Positions 14,259 through 20,736 of a DNA stretch of 20,736 bases are shown here, one piece after another; position 1 is the first letter of the stretch, and every line of letters begins with the position of its first letter. The notes beneath the pieces are model-generated. The model was not told where the DNA came from. It did not search any database and saw only the letters and a program-made list of their open reading frames with translations. The position numbers and the translations under genes are program-made. The stretch covers positions 1 to 20,736 of the forward strand of contig CAJGDL010000012.1 in NCBI GenBank assembly GCA_904502075.1, read 5' to 3'. The stretch comes from an uncultured Alistipes sp. (GTDB lineage Bacteria; Bacteroidota; Bacteroidia; Bacteroidales; Rikenellaceae).

Positions 14259-15043
14259 ATTCGTTCACTTATTTCGTTATAGATTTTTTTCAACACCTCG
14301 TTTTCGGGGCTTCCCGCGCCATAGATCGCATCAAGGAGCGCACGGTGGTTCTCCAACACGGCCCGATCCCCGCGCACGGCAGGCCCGGTCTGAACACGAC
14401 GCGGATGGGTGGGCTCGTCCAAAGCCTTGGCCGCCACCTCGCGGATCAGAGGTTTCAACTCCTGGAAGCCAAAACCCGCCTCGCGCACCAGATCGACCCC
14501 CACACCATAGAGGGCATTGACAAAGTTGGCGGCAAAGACCCCGGCCAGGTGGATTCGGCGACGGCGGTCGCAGTCGGCCTCATGGACCCGATCCGAAAGC
14601 CGTTGTGCTACCTCCCGAAGCATCTCAAGCCCCTGCGGGTCGGAGGCCTCGACAAAGATCGGGATCTCACGAAAATCGACCCTTCGGCCCTGCGTAAAGG
14701 TCTGAAAGGGGTAGAACGAACCGATTCGTGGATGCGGAAGGGCCGTAATTGGGACACTGCCGGCCGTGTGGGCCACCAGGGCCCCCTCGGGGATGGGCAA
14801 CGGACGGGTAGCGAGCTCCACGGCACGATCCGACACGGCCACCAGGTAGAGGTCGGCCGCCACCACCTCCTCGGGCTTCGAGGTGTGGGGGGTGTGGCAC
14901 AGCTCCCCGAGTTCGCGGGCTCGCACCTCGTTGCGGCCATAGATCTGCCTGAGGCCCGCCCCGCATTGCGTGAGGGCGAGGGCCAACTGCTCGGCCAGGT
15001 TTCCGGTGCCAATCAGCACGATGTCAATCGGTTTGTTTTTCAT
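14231..15043 (-). CDS. Rossmann-like / DUF2520 domain-containing NAD(P)-binding protein
   Basis: A 270-residue protein from ATG 15043. The N-terminus has a Rossmann dinucleotide-binding loop (DIVLIGTGNLAEQLALAL). The middle has HTAGSVPITAL and GSFYPFQTFTQGRRVDF, hallmarks of the DUF2520/Rossmann-like pair, which resembles ketopantoate reductase or pyrroline-5-carboxylate reductase folds. The C-terminal half is helical (HLAGVFAANFVNALYGVGVDLVREAGF). The substrate is unknown. The frame extends upstream to 15133 into yihY, but the Rossmann start fits ATG 15043. It lies 5 nt after the YihY gene and overlaps kdsC by 28 bp, an arrangement consistent with one operon. Confidence 0.88.
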   Translation of the reverse strand: MKNKPIDIVLIGTGNLAEQLALALTQCGAGLRQIYGRNEVRARELGELCHTPHTSKPEEVVAADLYLVAVSDRAVELATRPLPIPEGALVAHTAGSVPITALPHPRIGSFYPFQTFTQGRRVDFREIPIFVEASDPQGLEMLREVAQRLSDRVHEADCDRRRRIHLAGVFAANFVNALYGVGVDLVREAGFGFQELKPLIREVAAKALDEPTHPRRVQTGPAVRGDRAVLENHRALLDAIYGAGSPENEVLKKIYNEISERIWETSKRTF

Positions 15044-15048
15044 AGGCG

Positions 15049-15996
15049 TTATCGGTTGTGGTGCTCCTCGCGCAGGAGGTTCAGATTCTGATAGGCAAAG
15101 GCCAACTCGTTGCCCGTGAGCAAGATCTGCCACGAGTAGCGGAGCCAGAAGAGGAAGAGGGGAAGGGCCGCGAAACTACCATAGATGGCGTTGTAGGAGG
15201 TCATGCGACTCAAGATGGCAGTAAAGAACCACTGGAAGAGTTCGAAGAAGGCGCCGGCCGTCACTCCCGCCACCAAGGCCGTAATCCACCGTACATGGGT
15301 GTGGGGTACCACCTTGTAGAAGAGGACAAAGGCTCCCAACTCGAGAGCAAAAGAGACCACTGCTCCCAGGATCCGCAGTAGCCACTGCTCCCGAAGACCG
15401 AAAAGTTCGGTTAGCCAAGCACCCAATACCTCGCTTCCCACCCAAAAGGCCGGGAAGAAGATCAGGATCACAAGATAGGCTCCGTAGCGTCGCCAACTGC
15501 GCCTTTGGGTTACCTGCCAAGTATCGTTGAAGGCCTGCACCAGGTCATCCATCAGACTCACGGCCGACCACAAGACGGTCAAACCGGCCACGGCCGCCAT
15601 CCACCCACCGCGGGTACGCGCCAAGGTACGCTCGGCAAAATCGACACAATAGTCGATCAGTTCGGGGCTCTGCGGGAAGAGCCCGTAGAGATTTTCGAGC
15701 AACAGGTCGATGTAGCCCATCGCCTTGGCCGCCGCAAAGAGGATGGCCAACAAGGGGATGATCGAGAGCAAGGTATAGAACGAGAGGGCCGCCGTGCGGA
15801 GATTCGTGCGGTTGTCGCTCATATCCTTCAGGGTGAAGAAGACGAGTTGCAGAAGACGCACCACAAGACGCATGAGCGGACTACCCAGCTCATGTAGCGG
15901 CTTAATGATCAACAGGTTCAGCACGCGCCGACCCCATCGGATCGTGCGCAGGACAAGCAACCGCCATCGTTGAAAAACACCTTTCACTCGTTTCAT
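15049..15996 (-). CDS. YihY/virulence factor BrkB family inner membrane protein
   Basis: A 315-residue integral membrane protein with about six transmembrane segments. Family signatures are RTAALSFYTLLSIIPLLAILFA, LTVLWSAVSLMDDLVQAFNDTWQV, HVRWITALVAGVTAGAFFELFQWFF and the C-terminal YNAIYGSFAALPLFLFWLRYSWQILLTGNELAFAYQN. The N-terminal ~50 residues are basic and cytosolic. The family was once annotated as RNase BN, which is wrong; its real role is unclear, perhaps lipid or solute transport. It starts 13 nt after the methyltransferase stop. Confidence 0.94.
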   Translation of the reverse strand: MKRVKGVFQRWRLLVLRTIRWGRRVLNLLIIKPLHELGSPLMRLVVRLLQLVFFTLKDMSDNRTNLRTAALSFYTLLSIIPLLAILFAAAKAMGYIDLLLENLYGLFPQSPELIDYCVDFAERTLARTRGGWMAAVAGLTVLWSAVSLMDDLVQAFNDTWQVTQRRSWRRYGAYLVILIFFPAFWVGSEVLGAWLTELFGLREQWLLRILGAVVSFALELGAFVLFYKVVPHTHVRWITALVAGVTAGAFFELFQWFFTAILSRMTSYNAIYGSFAALPLFLFWLRYSWQILLTGNELAFAYQNLNLLREEHHNR

Positions 15997-16009
15997 CCTC
16001 GAAAGATAG

Positions 16010-17164
16010 TTATTTTAGGCGGATCATCCAATTTTTTCCGTCGATTTTGGTGAAGGCAAGCCTGAGATCGGCCCCTTCACGCACCCCCGTCTGACGGCGA
16101 ATCTCCTCGAGCGAGAGGGGGAAATCGCGCTTCCAAAGTTCGGCCTTTGTCCCCTTCATCTCCTTCTTGAGCTCCTTGGGCTTGTAGGGCACAATCTCGG
16201 CGATCTCCATCACACGCCCCAAAACCGCCTCGGGGTACTCTTCCGCAAAAGCGAAGCCATTCTCCGAGGCGACAAAGGCCACGGGACGCAGGTGGTGGCA
16301 GACCAAACGGGCCTTCTGCAACGCCACATCGGGCACGATGAGCCAACGATAGCGGGCAGGATCGAACCCTTCGGACGAGGGGGTGGCATCGCGCTCCGCA
16401 AGGGGCACCTCCACCCGACCGACCCCCACCGCCTCGGCCACAAGCTTCGGCTCCGAGCCCTCGACCCGGATGATCACCTCCTTGCATTCGTCTCGCAACG
16501 AGATCACCTCCACCTGCGCCTCGGGAAAGTAACGAAACGCCTCGTCAACATCGAACAGGGGCGAATTTTTCAGGCAGAGTCGGGGTGCCACTCGCTCGAT
16601 CAGGGGGCGCAGAGCCACCACATCGGGAGAGCAATCTTCGAGCCGCACCAACTTCCGGCCCTCGGCCGAGCGGCGGTCGGGATCGGCATAGACCCAATCG
16701 AAATGCTCCTCGCATCGGGCCAAATACTCCTCGGCCGAGGTACAGATCACCTCAACATGGTTGGCCCCGAGACGACGCAGGTTCTCGCGCGTGATCGTCG
16801 CCAACTCGGGGTCGCGCTCCAGAGCCACCACACGGCGAAACGAGCGCGAGAAGTGGAGGGTATCGACCCCCAGACCGCAAGTCAGGTCAAGGAGGCTCTC
16901 CCCCGCAAGGTGTTTCGTGGCGGCTGCCGCCTCACTCGACGCTTGTTCAAAGGCGCGCGGTGGGAAGAGACAACCCGCCTCCACATAGCTCGGCAGTTTG
17001 CGCTGGGCCCGCCGGCGGTATTTGAGTTGCGAGGCCACGAGCGCCGCATGAGGGATGCGCCTATCGAGAGCCACCTGCAAGGGGTCTCGTTCGGCATGTT
17101 CGGCCACCAGCGCACGAAATTCCTCGGAGAGCAGGATCGAGAGTTCGTCAGAGTTCATCAGCAT
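16010..17164 (-). CDS. Class I SAM-dependent methyltransferase with THUMP-like C-terminus
   Basis: A 384-residue protein from ATG 17164 (ATG 17158 is also possible). A helical N-terminal domain (about 1-85, with RRRAQRKLPSYVEAGCLFPPRAFEQASSE) precedes a Rossmann-type methyltransferase domain with SAM motif I LLDLTCGLGVDTLHFS (about 91-106), the acidic VALERDPELA, and the conserved WVYADPDRR (about 158-165) at the motif IV position. The C-terminal ~75 residues (IVPYKPKELKKEMKGTKAELWKRDFPLSLEEIRRQTGVREG) fit the THUMP-like domain. An RNA substrate is likely from that domain, but the target is unknown. Its start overlaps the end of comEC by about 17 bp, so they are co-transcribed. Confidence 0.88.
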   Translation of the reverse strand: MLMNSDELSILLSEEFRALVAEHAERDPLQVALDRRIPHAALVASQLKYRRRAQRKLPSYVEAGCLFPPRAFEQASSEAAAATKHLAGESLLDLTCGLGVDTLHFSRSFRRVVALERDPELATITRENLRRLGANHVEVICTSAEEYLARCEEHFDWVYADPDRRSAEGRKLVRLEDCSPDVVALRPLIERVAPRLCLKNSPLFDVDEAFRYFPEAQVEVISLRDECKEVIIRVEGSEPKLVAEAVGVGRVEVPLAERDATPSSEGFDPARYRWLIVPDVALQKARLVCHHLRPVAFVASENGFAFAEEYPEAVLGRVMEIAEIVPYKPKELKKEMKGTKAELWKRDFPLSLEEIRRQTGVREGADLRLAFTKIDGKNWMIRLK

Positions 17165-18689
17165 CAATCGTTTCTAAAGAGAGGGTATTCGATTTATTCT
17201 GTTTTTTGAAAATTTCGTTTTTTTCTACTTTAAAACCCCAAGAGAGGAGGGTCAAAAGGGCAAAGAGAAGGTAGATCAACCCCACGGCAAGGCCACTCGG
17301 ATGGAGTTCGAAGGAGGCGTACGGCAAGGCCGCCACCCCCTCCACAATCTGATTTTGGAGCGAGGCCAACCCCTCGATTGCCCACGCAAAAAGGGGCTGC
17401 CAAAAGGCAAAGGGGAGCAAGATCCACACCAACGAAAGGGAGATGATCAGTTGTGCCAAAAAGATCACCACCGGATTGATAAAGAGACCGATCGGAGAGA
17501 GGATTCCGAAGCGATAGGCCACCAGCGGAGCCGTGGCAAGGGTAGCTACAACACCGATCAAAAAGAGGGCCGCAAAGCCACGCATCAAGTGGCTACGCAG
17601 CCCTCCCAGGAGAGGAATTCCCCAACTCAGAATGGCCGCAACGGCCAGAAACGAGAGTTGGAAACTGATGTCGAAGAGTTGCATGGGCTCCAAAAGGAGC
17701 ATCACCACCGCCACCCCAAAGAGGATATTGAGCCCGCGATAGCGAAGCGACAAGGCGAGAGCCACCTGCAAGGCCGAACACATCCAGGCGGCACGCAGCA
17801 CGCTGGGCGAGGCTCCGCAGAGCAGGGCGTAGCCCCAAACCAACAACAGGGCAAGGAGGTTTTTCAGGCGGTGGCCTCCACGCAACAAGGGAAGTCCTCC
17901 GAGCAGGAGGTTAATCGCCACAAAGAGGATCCCGACATGGAGTCCCGAGACGGCCAACAGATGGGCAGTACCGCTTCGAGCGTAGCCGTCTCGCAAAGAG
18001 GGGGTAAGGCGTGCCCGCTCTCCCAGACTCATCGCCTCAACCAATGCGCGATTTTCGGTAGAAAGCCCAAGGCGTTCGATCCGCTCCACTGCCCCTTGGT
18101 GTAGCCCTGCAAACCACCCAAATCGCTGCGTGGTATCGCGCTCAACCAGGCCGCTTTCTCCCACCCAGATGCGCCCCGCATAGCCGCGAGAGGCCTGCAA
18201 CGAGCGGTAGAAGGGGTATTTCGAGGAGTAGGGGATAATTCTTCCGACTGCCACAAGCGACTCCCCCACACGGGGCACCCAGGTGGAGTCGGCATAAAGA
18301 GTAAGACGCTTTTCGGAGCCATGCCACTGCCCCGTCGCATCACACCAAGCCTCCACGCGGGCCGAGGCCGAGGCATAGCGTTCGCGCACACGAGGCTCCT
18401 CCTCGATACGCAACGCCACAAGGAGTCGCTCTCCGAGAGGCAAGGCCACCTCCTCCTCGTGGAGCGATGCGGCCCCCATACCGAGGAGCAAAAGGGCGAC
18501 CACGGCGTAGAGCGACGAGCGAAACCAAAGGGCACACCCCCCTGCAACCACCACGCCCGCCCACAAGAAGAGCTCCGGCAGGGCAAGGAAGCGACTGACA
18601 ATAACTCCACCGGCCACGGGGATCAGCACCCGCAGCATGGGAAGTTCTCGAAGGCGAACCGCTATCTCCTTTGCCGACCAACGTATCAT
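17148..18689 (-). CDS. comEC: ComEC/Rec2 family DNA uptake channel protein
   Basis: ComEC forms the inner-membrane channel that brings single-stranded DNA into the cytoplasm during natural transformation. This 513-residue protein has an N-terminal membrane region, a DUF4131-like beta domain (about 85-180), and the Competence domain with signature SGTAHLLAVSGLHVG (239-253), followed by many membrane helices including GASPSVLRAAWMCSALQVAL and FDISFQLSFLAVAAIL. There is no C-terminal metallo-beta-lactamase domain, which longer ComEC proteins carry. The last ~25 residues (KVEKNEIFKKQNKSNTLSLETIDADEL) come from an AT-rich patch. ATG 18689 lies 9 nt after a phage lysis gene. Whether the organism is competent is unknown. 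Confidence 0.92.
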   Translation of the reverse strand: MIRWSAKEIAVRLRELPMLRVLIPVAGGVIVSRFLALPELFLWAGVVVAGGCALWFRSSLYAVVALLLLGMGAASLHEEEVALPLGERLLVALRIEEEPRVRERYASASARVEAWCDATGQWHGSEKRLTLYADSTWVPRVGESLVAVGRIIPYSSKYPFYRSLQASRGYAGRIWVGESGLVERDTTQRFGWFAGLHQGAVERIERLGLSTENRALVEAMSLGERARLTPSLRDGYARSGTAHLLAVSGLHVGILFVAINLLLGGLPLLRGGHRLKNLLALLLVWGYALLCGASPSVLRAAWMCSALQVALALSLRYRGLNILFGVAVVMLLLEPMQLFDISFQLSFLAVAAILSWGIPLLGGLRSHLMRGFAALFLIGVVATLATAPLVAYRFGILSPIGLFINPVVIFLAQLIISLSLVWILLPFAFWQPLFAWAIEGLASLQNQIVEGVAALPYASFELHPSGLAVGLIYLLFALLTLLSWGFKVEKNEIFKKQNKSNTLSLETIDADEL

Positions 18690-18698
18690 GGCGTAAAA

Positions 18699-19139
18699 TT
18701 ACCGCTTTTTTGTCGATTTCGGGCCAAAATCGGCAAAAAAGAGCTCCCACCCCGCCACAACCTCCTCCTCAATGGCCTCCACACCGTTCTCCATCTCCGA
18801 CATGGCCGCGGCAAAAGGAATCATGCTCTTTCGGTCGAGCGTGCTGAGTCGGCTATCGGGAGCAATTCCCACCCGCTCGCAAACAAAGCGCAGGTAGGCC
18901 TCGGTGTGGTTCTCCGAGGGGGGAGCCCAGCGCGAGATCCACTGGCGTGGGGTGCGCAGACCGTGGCGCACTTCATAGGTGTAGAGCACGGTAAAAAGGG
19001 CGCGATAGCCCCACTCCATGGCCGCAAATTGGCGAAATTCGGGATCCGTGGCACCCTCTATCTCTCCGCGATAGAGCCCCGGGCGACCGCTCTTGCGGAT
19101 GTTGCCCGGATTGCAGTTTCGAATTCCTCGACTACACAC
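18699..19139 (-). CDS. Phage virion lysozyme-like / 'structural protein P5' family protein
   Basis: A 146-residue protein starting with GTG at 19139. The N-terminal RGIRNCNPGNIRKSG matches the GIRNNNPGNIR signature of small phage structural/peptidoglycan-degrading proteins common in Bacteroidota prophages. It continues with AAMEWGYRALFTVLYTY and LRTPRQWISRWAPPSENHTEAYLRFVCERVG, also typical. It probably degrades peptidoglycan as an endolysin or virion lysozyme; the acid catalytic residue cannot be assigned with confidence. The start overlaps the holin stop by 8 bp, a classic lysis cassette layout, and the stop is 9 nt upstream of comEC. Codon use resembles the host's. Confidence 0.82.
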   Translation of the reverse strand: MCSRGIRNCNPGNIRKSGRPGLYRGEIEGATDPEFRQFAAMEWGYRALFTVLYTYEVRHGLRTPRQWISRWAPPSENHTEAYLRFVCERVGIAPDSRLSTLDRKSMIPFAAAMSEMENGVEAIEEEVVAGWELFFADFGPKSTKKR

Positions 19140-19557
19140 CGCGCACCCCCTTTCTGATACGGTTGCGGGCTACGCGACGAATGGCTCGAAAGAGCGGGCC
19201 GTCGGAGAGTTCGCCGGCATTCTCCAAGAACGACCACATCTCCACACCGCAGGTGAAGCCGGTCAGGAGTTGCGCCAAGTGGAGGGTCAAAAAGCCCAAG
19301 ACACACTGCTCCAAGAGCCAGGCCATCGAAATTGCCATCCATACGAAGCCCGCCTTGAGGATCGTCCGCCAGGCGCGGTGGCTCTCAAAGAACCACTCGC
19401 GGCCCTCGCGCTTTGCTCTTGCCCGATCGGCTGCGACCCCTGTCAGGAAATCGACAAAGATAAAGAGCGTGGCACAACCCACCAGGGGAAGAATCGGGGC
19501 AAACAGAGCCCCGAGAGCCACCAATGCCCCACTACAAAATCTGTAAAAGGCCTCCAT
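19132..19557 (-). CDS. Phage holin family protein
   Basis: A 141-residue protein from ATG 19557; the longer upstream frame lacks hydrophobic character and overlaps the previous gene. It has membrane segments FYRFCSGALVALGALFAPILPLVGCATLFIFVDFLTGVAADRARAKREG at the N-terminus, where the FVDFLTGVAAD pattern is typical of the phage holin 4 (toxin secretion/lysis holin) family, and further hydrophobic stretches at AGFVWMAISMAWLLEQCVLGFLTLHLAQLLTGF. The C-terminus is basic (RRVARNRIRKGVRGV), as in many holins. Holins make holes in the inner membrane that time lysis. It sits between a head-completion-like gene (26-bp overlap) and the lysozyme-like gene (8-bp overlap). Confidence 0.85.
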   Translation of the reverse strand: MEAFYRFCSGALVALGALFAPILPLVGCATLFIFVDFLTGVAADRARAKREGREWFFESHRAWRTILKAGFVWMAISMAWLLEQCVLGFLTLHLAQLLTGFTCGVEMWSFLENAGELSDGPLFRAIRRVARNRIRKGVRGV

Positions 19558-20011
19558 GGTTGCGACAACGGTTACGGATGTTCTCGTTCGGGTCATACTC
19601 CTCCAGGGCCCCCTCGGCATGCAGTCGGCGCAACTCGGCATCGAGTCTGCGGCTCAAAGTCTCGATTTCGGAGCGGAGGGTGCGATCGGCCGTAGCGAAA
19701 CTCTCCTCGGAGGCCGACTGCCACCCTTCGCCCTTCGGAGTGACCACACCCCCGGCGCAGGCTCGCAGACGCAACTGTGGCAGCAGGAGGCGCTTCACCC
19801 CCACGGCCGCCAAGGGCTTGACATAGTGGGTCGAAAACTCCTCATAGGCCCCATCAAGGAGTTTTTCGTAGAGACTGCGCCCCACAAGGGGTCGCACATA
19901 ACGCTCCTCGGCCGCCACAATGAGTGGTTCGGAGAGGGCATCGGGTGGGAGGTACTCACCCGCCGCAAAGGCGAGGTTGAGTACCTGTTGAGGGGTAAGA
20001 ATGGTTTTCAT
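19532..20011 (-). CDS. Small phage protein, DUF6712-like (possible head-tail connector/completion)
   Basis: A 159-residue protein from ATG 20011, overlapping the portal stop by 1 nt (TGATG). The N-terminal half, including LIVAAEERYVRPLVGRSLYEKLLDGAYEEFSTHYVKPLAAVGVKRLLLPQLRLRACAGGVV, resembles DUF6712-type proteins that sit beside portal and tail genes in Bacteroidota prophages. The C-terminal half is a charged helix likely to form a coiled coil (ADRTLRSEIETLSRRLDAELRRLHAEGALEEY). A role in head-to-tail joining is suggested by position after the portal gene. The family match is from memory and should be confirmed. Confidence 0.65.
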   Translation of the reverse strand: MKTILTPQQVLNLAFAAGEYLPPDALSEPLIVAAEERYVRPLVGRSLYEKLLDGAYEEFSTHYVKPLAAVGVKRLLLPQLRLRACAGGVVTPKGEGWQSASEESFATADRTLRSEIETLSRRLDAELRRLHAEGALEEYDPNENIRNRCRNHGGLLQIL

Positions 20012-20736
20012 CAGATGGGATCAATGGATTTCAGGTTATACTTGGCGATTTGCGAGAGGTAGTACTGCTGCTCGGGATCCTCGGGGTCGTACTCCAGGCC
20101 GTCGGCCTTGCGCGCCTCCCAAACGCGCATATAGATGGGTTTGGATCGGGTCGGGGGGCGGTTGACGATCTCAAGCGACGAGCAATCGATTGCCAATACC
20201 TCGCCAATAATGCGTCGAATGGGCTCCATGAGTTCATCCTGCTCACCGAGGATCACCGTATTGAGGGCCACCTCATACTCGTGGAGAATGCGCTCGGCAC
20301 TGAAACCCGAACTGTACTCCAATCCGCTGAGCGATCGAAACCAAGAGTGCGCCACCACAATATCCGAAGTGGCCTGGTCGTGCAACGCCTTCCAATCCCC
20401 ATCGTTCTCCGACGAGATGGGAATAAAGCGCGAATTTTCGTTCTCCTTGCCCTCCTTCACCACGAACATCACCTGGCCGGGGCGACCTCCGAATTTGCGT
20501 TCGGCGGTGCGGATCAGCTCTTCGGCCTCCTCCTCCGACTCCATCGAGCTGTCGAGCATCATCACACCCGAGAGCTGAAACGAGTTGTCCAGGCGCGAGA
20601 TGTTCCAACGATCGGTCTTGTAGGCGATGGCCGAGACATCCAATCCGGCAATGTAGGGAGGGACCCCGTAGTGGGTGAACTGCGGTTCGTAATCCTTGTA
20701 GTGGACAATCGAGCGCCAAGTACCATCGGCTTGCTC
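20011..20736 (-). CDS. Phage portal protein, C-terminal part (5' end outside window)
   Basis: The frame is open to the right edge, giving 241 visible residues. Near the edge is IVHYKDYEPQFTHYGVPPYIAGLDVSAIAYKTDRWNISRLDNSFQLSGVMMLD, and later SDIVVAHSWFRSLSGLEYSSGFSAERILHEYEVALNTVILGEQDELMEPIRRIIGEVL. This is the pattern of portal proteins of the PBSX/HK97-like types: the 'HYG-P-Y' segment, a long helix and the 'AH..P..L.G' region. The portal is the ring through which DNA enters the capsid. It is the first visible gene of the phage cluster; terminase and capsid genes, if present, lie outside the window. Confidence 0.72.
   Translation of the reverse strand, partial: EQADGTWRSIVHYKDYEPQFTHYGVPPYIAGLDVSAIAYKTDRWNISRLDNSFQLSGVMMLDSSMESEEEAEELIRTAERKFGGRPGQVMFVVKEGKENENSRFIPISSENDGDWKALHDQATSDIVVAHSWFRSLSGLEYSSGFSAERILHEYEVALNTVILGEQDELMEPIRRIIGEVLAIDCSSLEIVNRPPTRSKPIYMRVWEARKADGLEYDPEDPEQQYYLSQIAKYNLKSIDPI

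Noticed and set aside
15044..15133. Upstream extension of the DUF2520 protein
   Set aside because: The Rossmann motif starts a few residues after ATG 15043, and the extension overlaps yihY without similarity to the family.
1..20736. CRISPR array, insertion sequence, tRNA or rRNA genes
   Set aside because: No regularly spaced direct repeats, transposase motifs, cloverleaf-like sequences or rRNA segments were recognised on either strand.

Overview
The window looks like a chromosomal segment from a GC-rich member of the Bacteroidota, most likely Bacteroidales and possibly Alistipes/Rikenellaceae-like. Support comes from a Mfa/fimbrillin-like lipoprotein with a FISUMP-type C-terminus, several promoters carrying the Bacteroidota -7 box TAnnTTTG, a four-helix-bundle (S23-type) gene, lipid A/Kdo genes (lpxB, kdsC), and no Shine-Dalgarno-like leaders. 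The genus is inference; phylum and order are better supported.

Left half, plus strand (1-9819): a compact housekeeping run. It holds the 3' part of trmD, an S23-type four-helix-bundle gene bracketed by oppositely oriented AT-rich heptamer repeats, lpxB, a small membrane protein, a fumarylacetoacetate hydrolase-family enzyme, a Maf nucleotide pyrophosphatase, a UvrD/PcrA helicase and endonuclease III. Gaps are mostly 1-41 nt. A good TAnnTTTG promoter then starts a second unit: an NrnA-like DHH phosphoesterase and an LTA-synthase-like membrane phosphotransferase. A fimbrillin/FISUMP lipoprotein follows (9867-11276) and ends at a strong bidirectional hairpin terminator.

Right half, minus strand (11389-20736): reading in the direction of transcription (right to left) there is a partial phage portal protein, a small phage head-completion-like protein, a holin, a virion lysozyme-like protein, then ComEC, a THUMP-like methyltransferase, a YihY/BrkB membrane protein, a DUF2520 Rossmann protein and KdsC. 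All are packed with overlaps or gaps of 13 nt or less. A roughly 309-bp non-coding region follows, with a promoter, a perfect 11-bp palindrome and several self-complementary segments. Then come a polytopic membrane protein and finally an AraC-family regulator with its own promoter, converging on the lipoprotein gene.

The three places most worth a second look are: (1) the S23 unit inserted between trmD and lpxB, with inverted heptamer arrays and a 13-bp direct repeat that contains the start codon of both S23 and lpxB; (2) the phage portal-to-lysis cassette running directly into comEC with 9 nt between them; (3) the structured non-coding leader at 13404-13712. No CRISPR array, rRNA, tRNA or insertion sequence was recognised.
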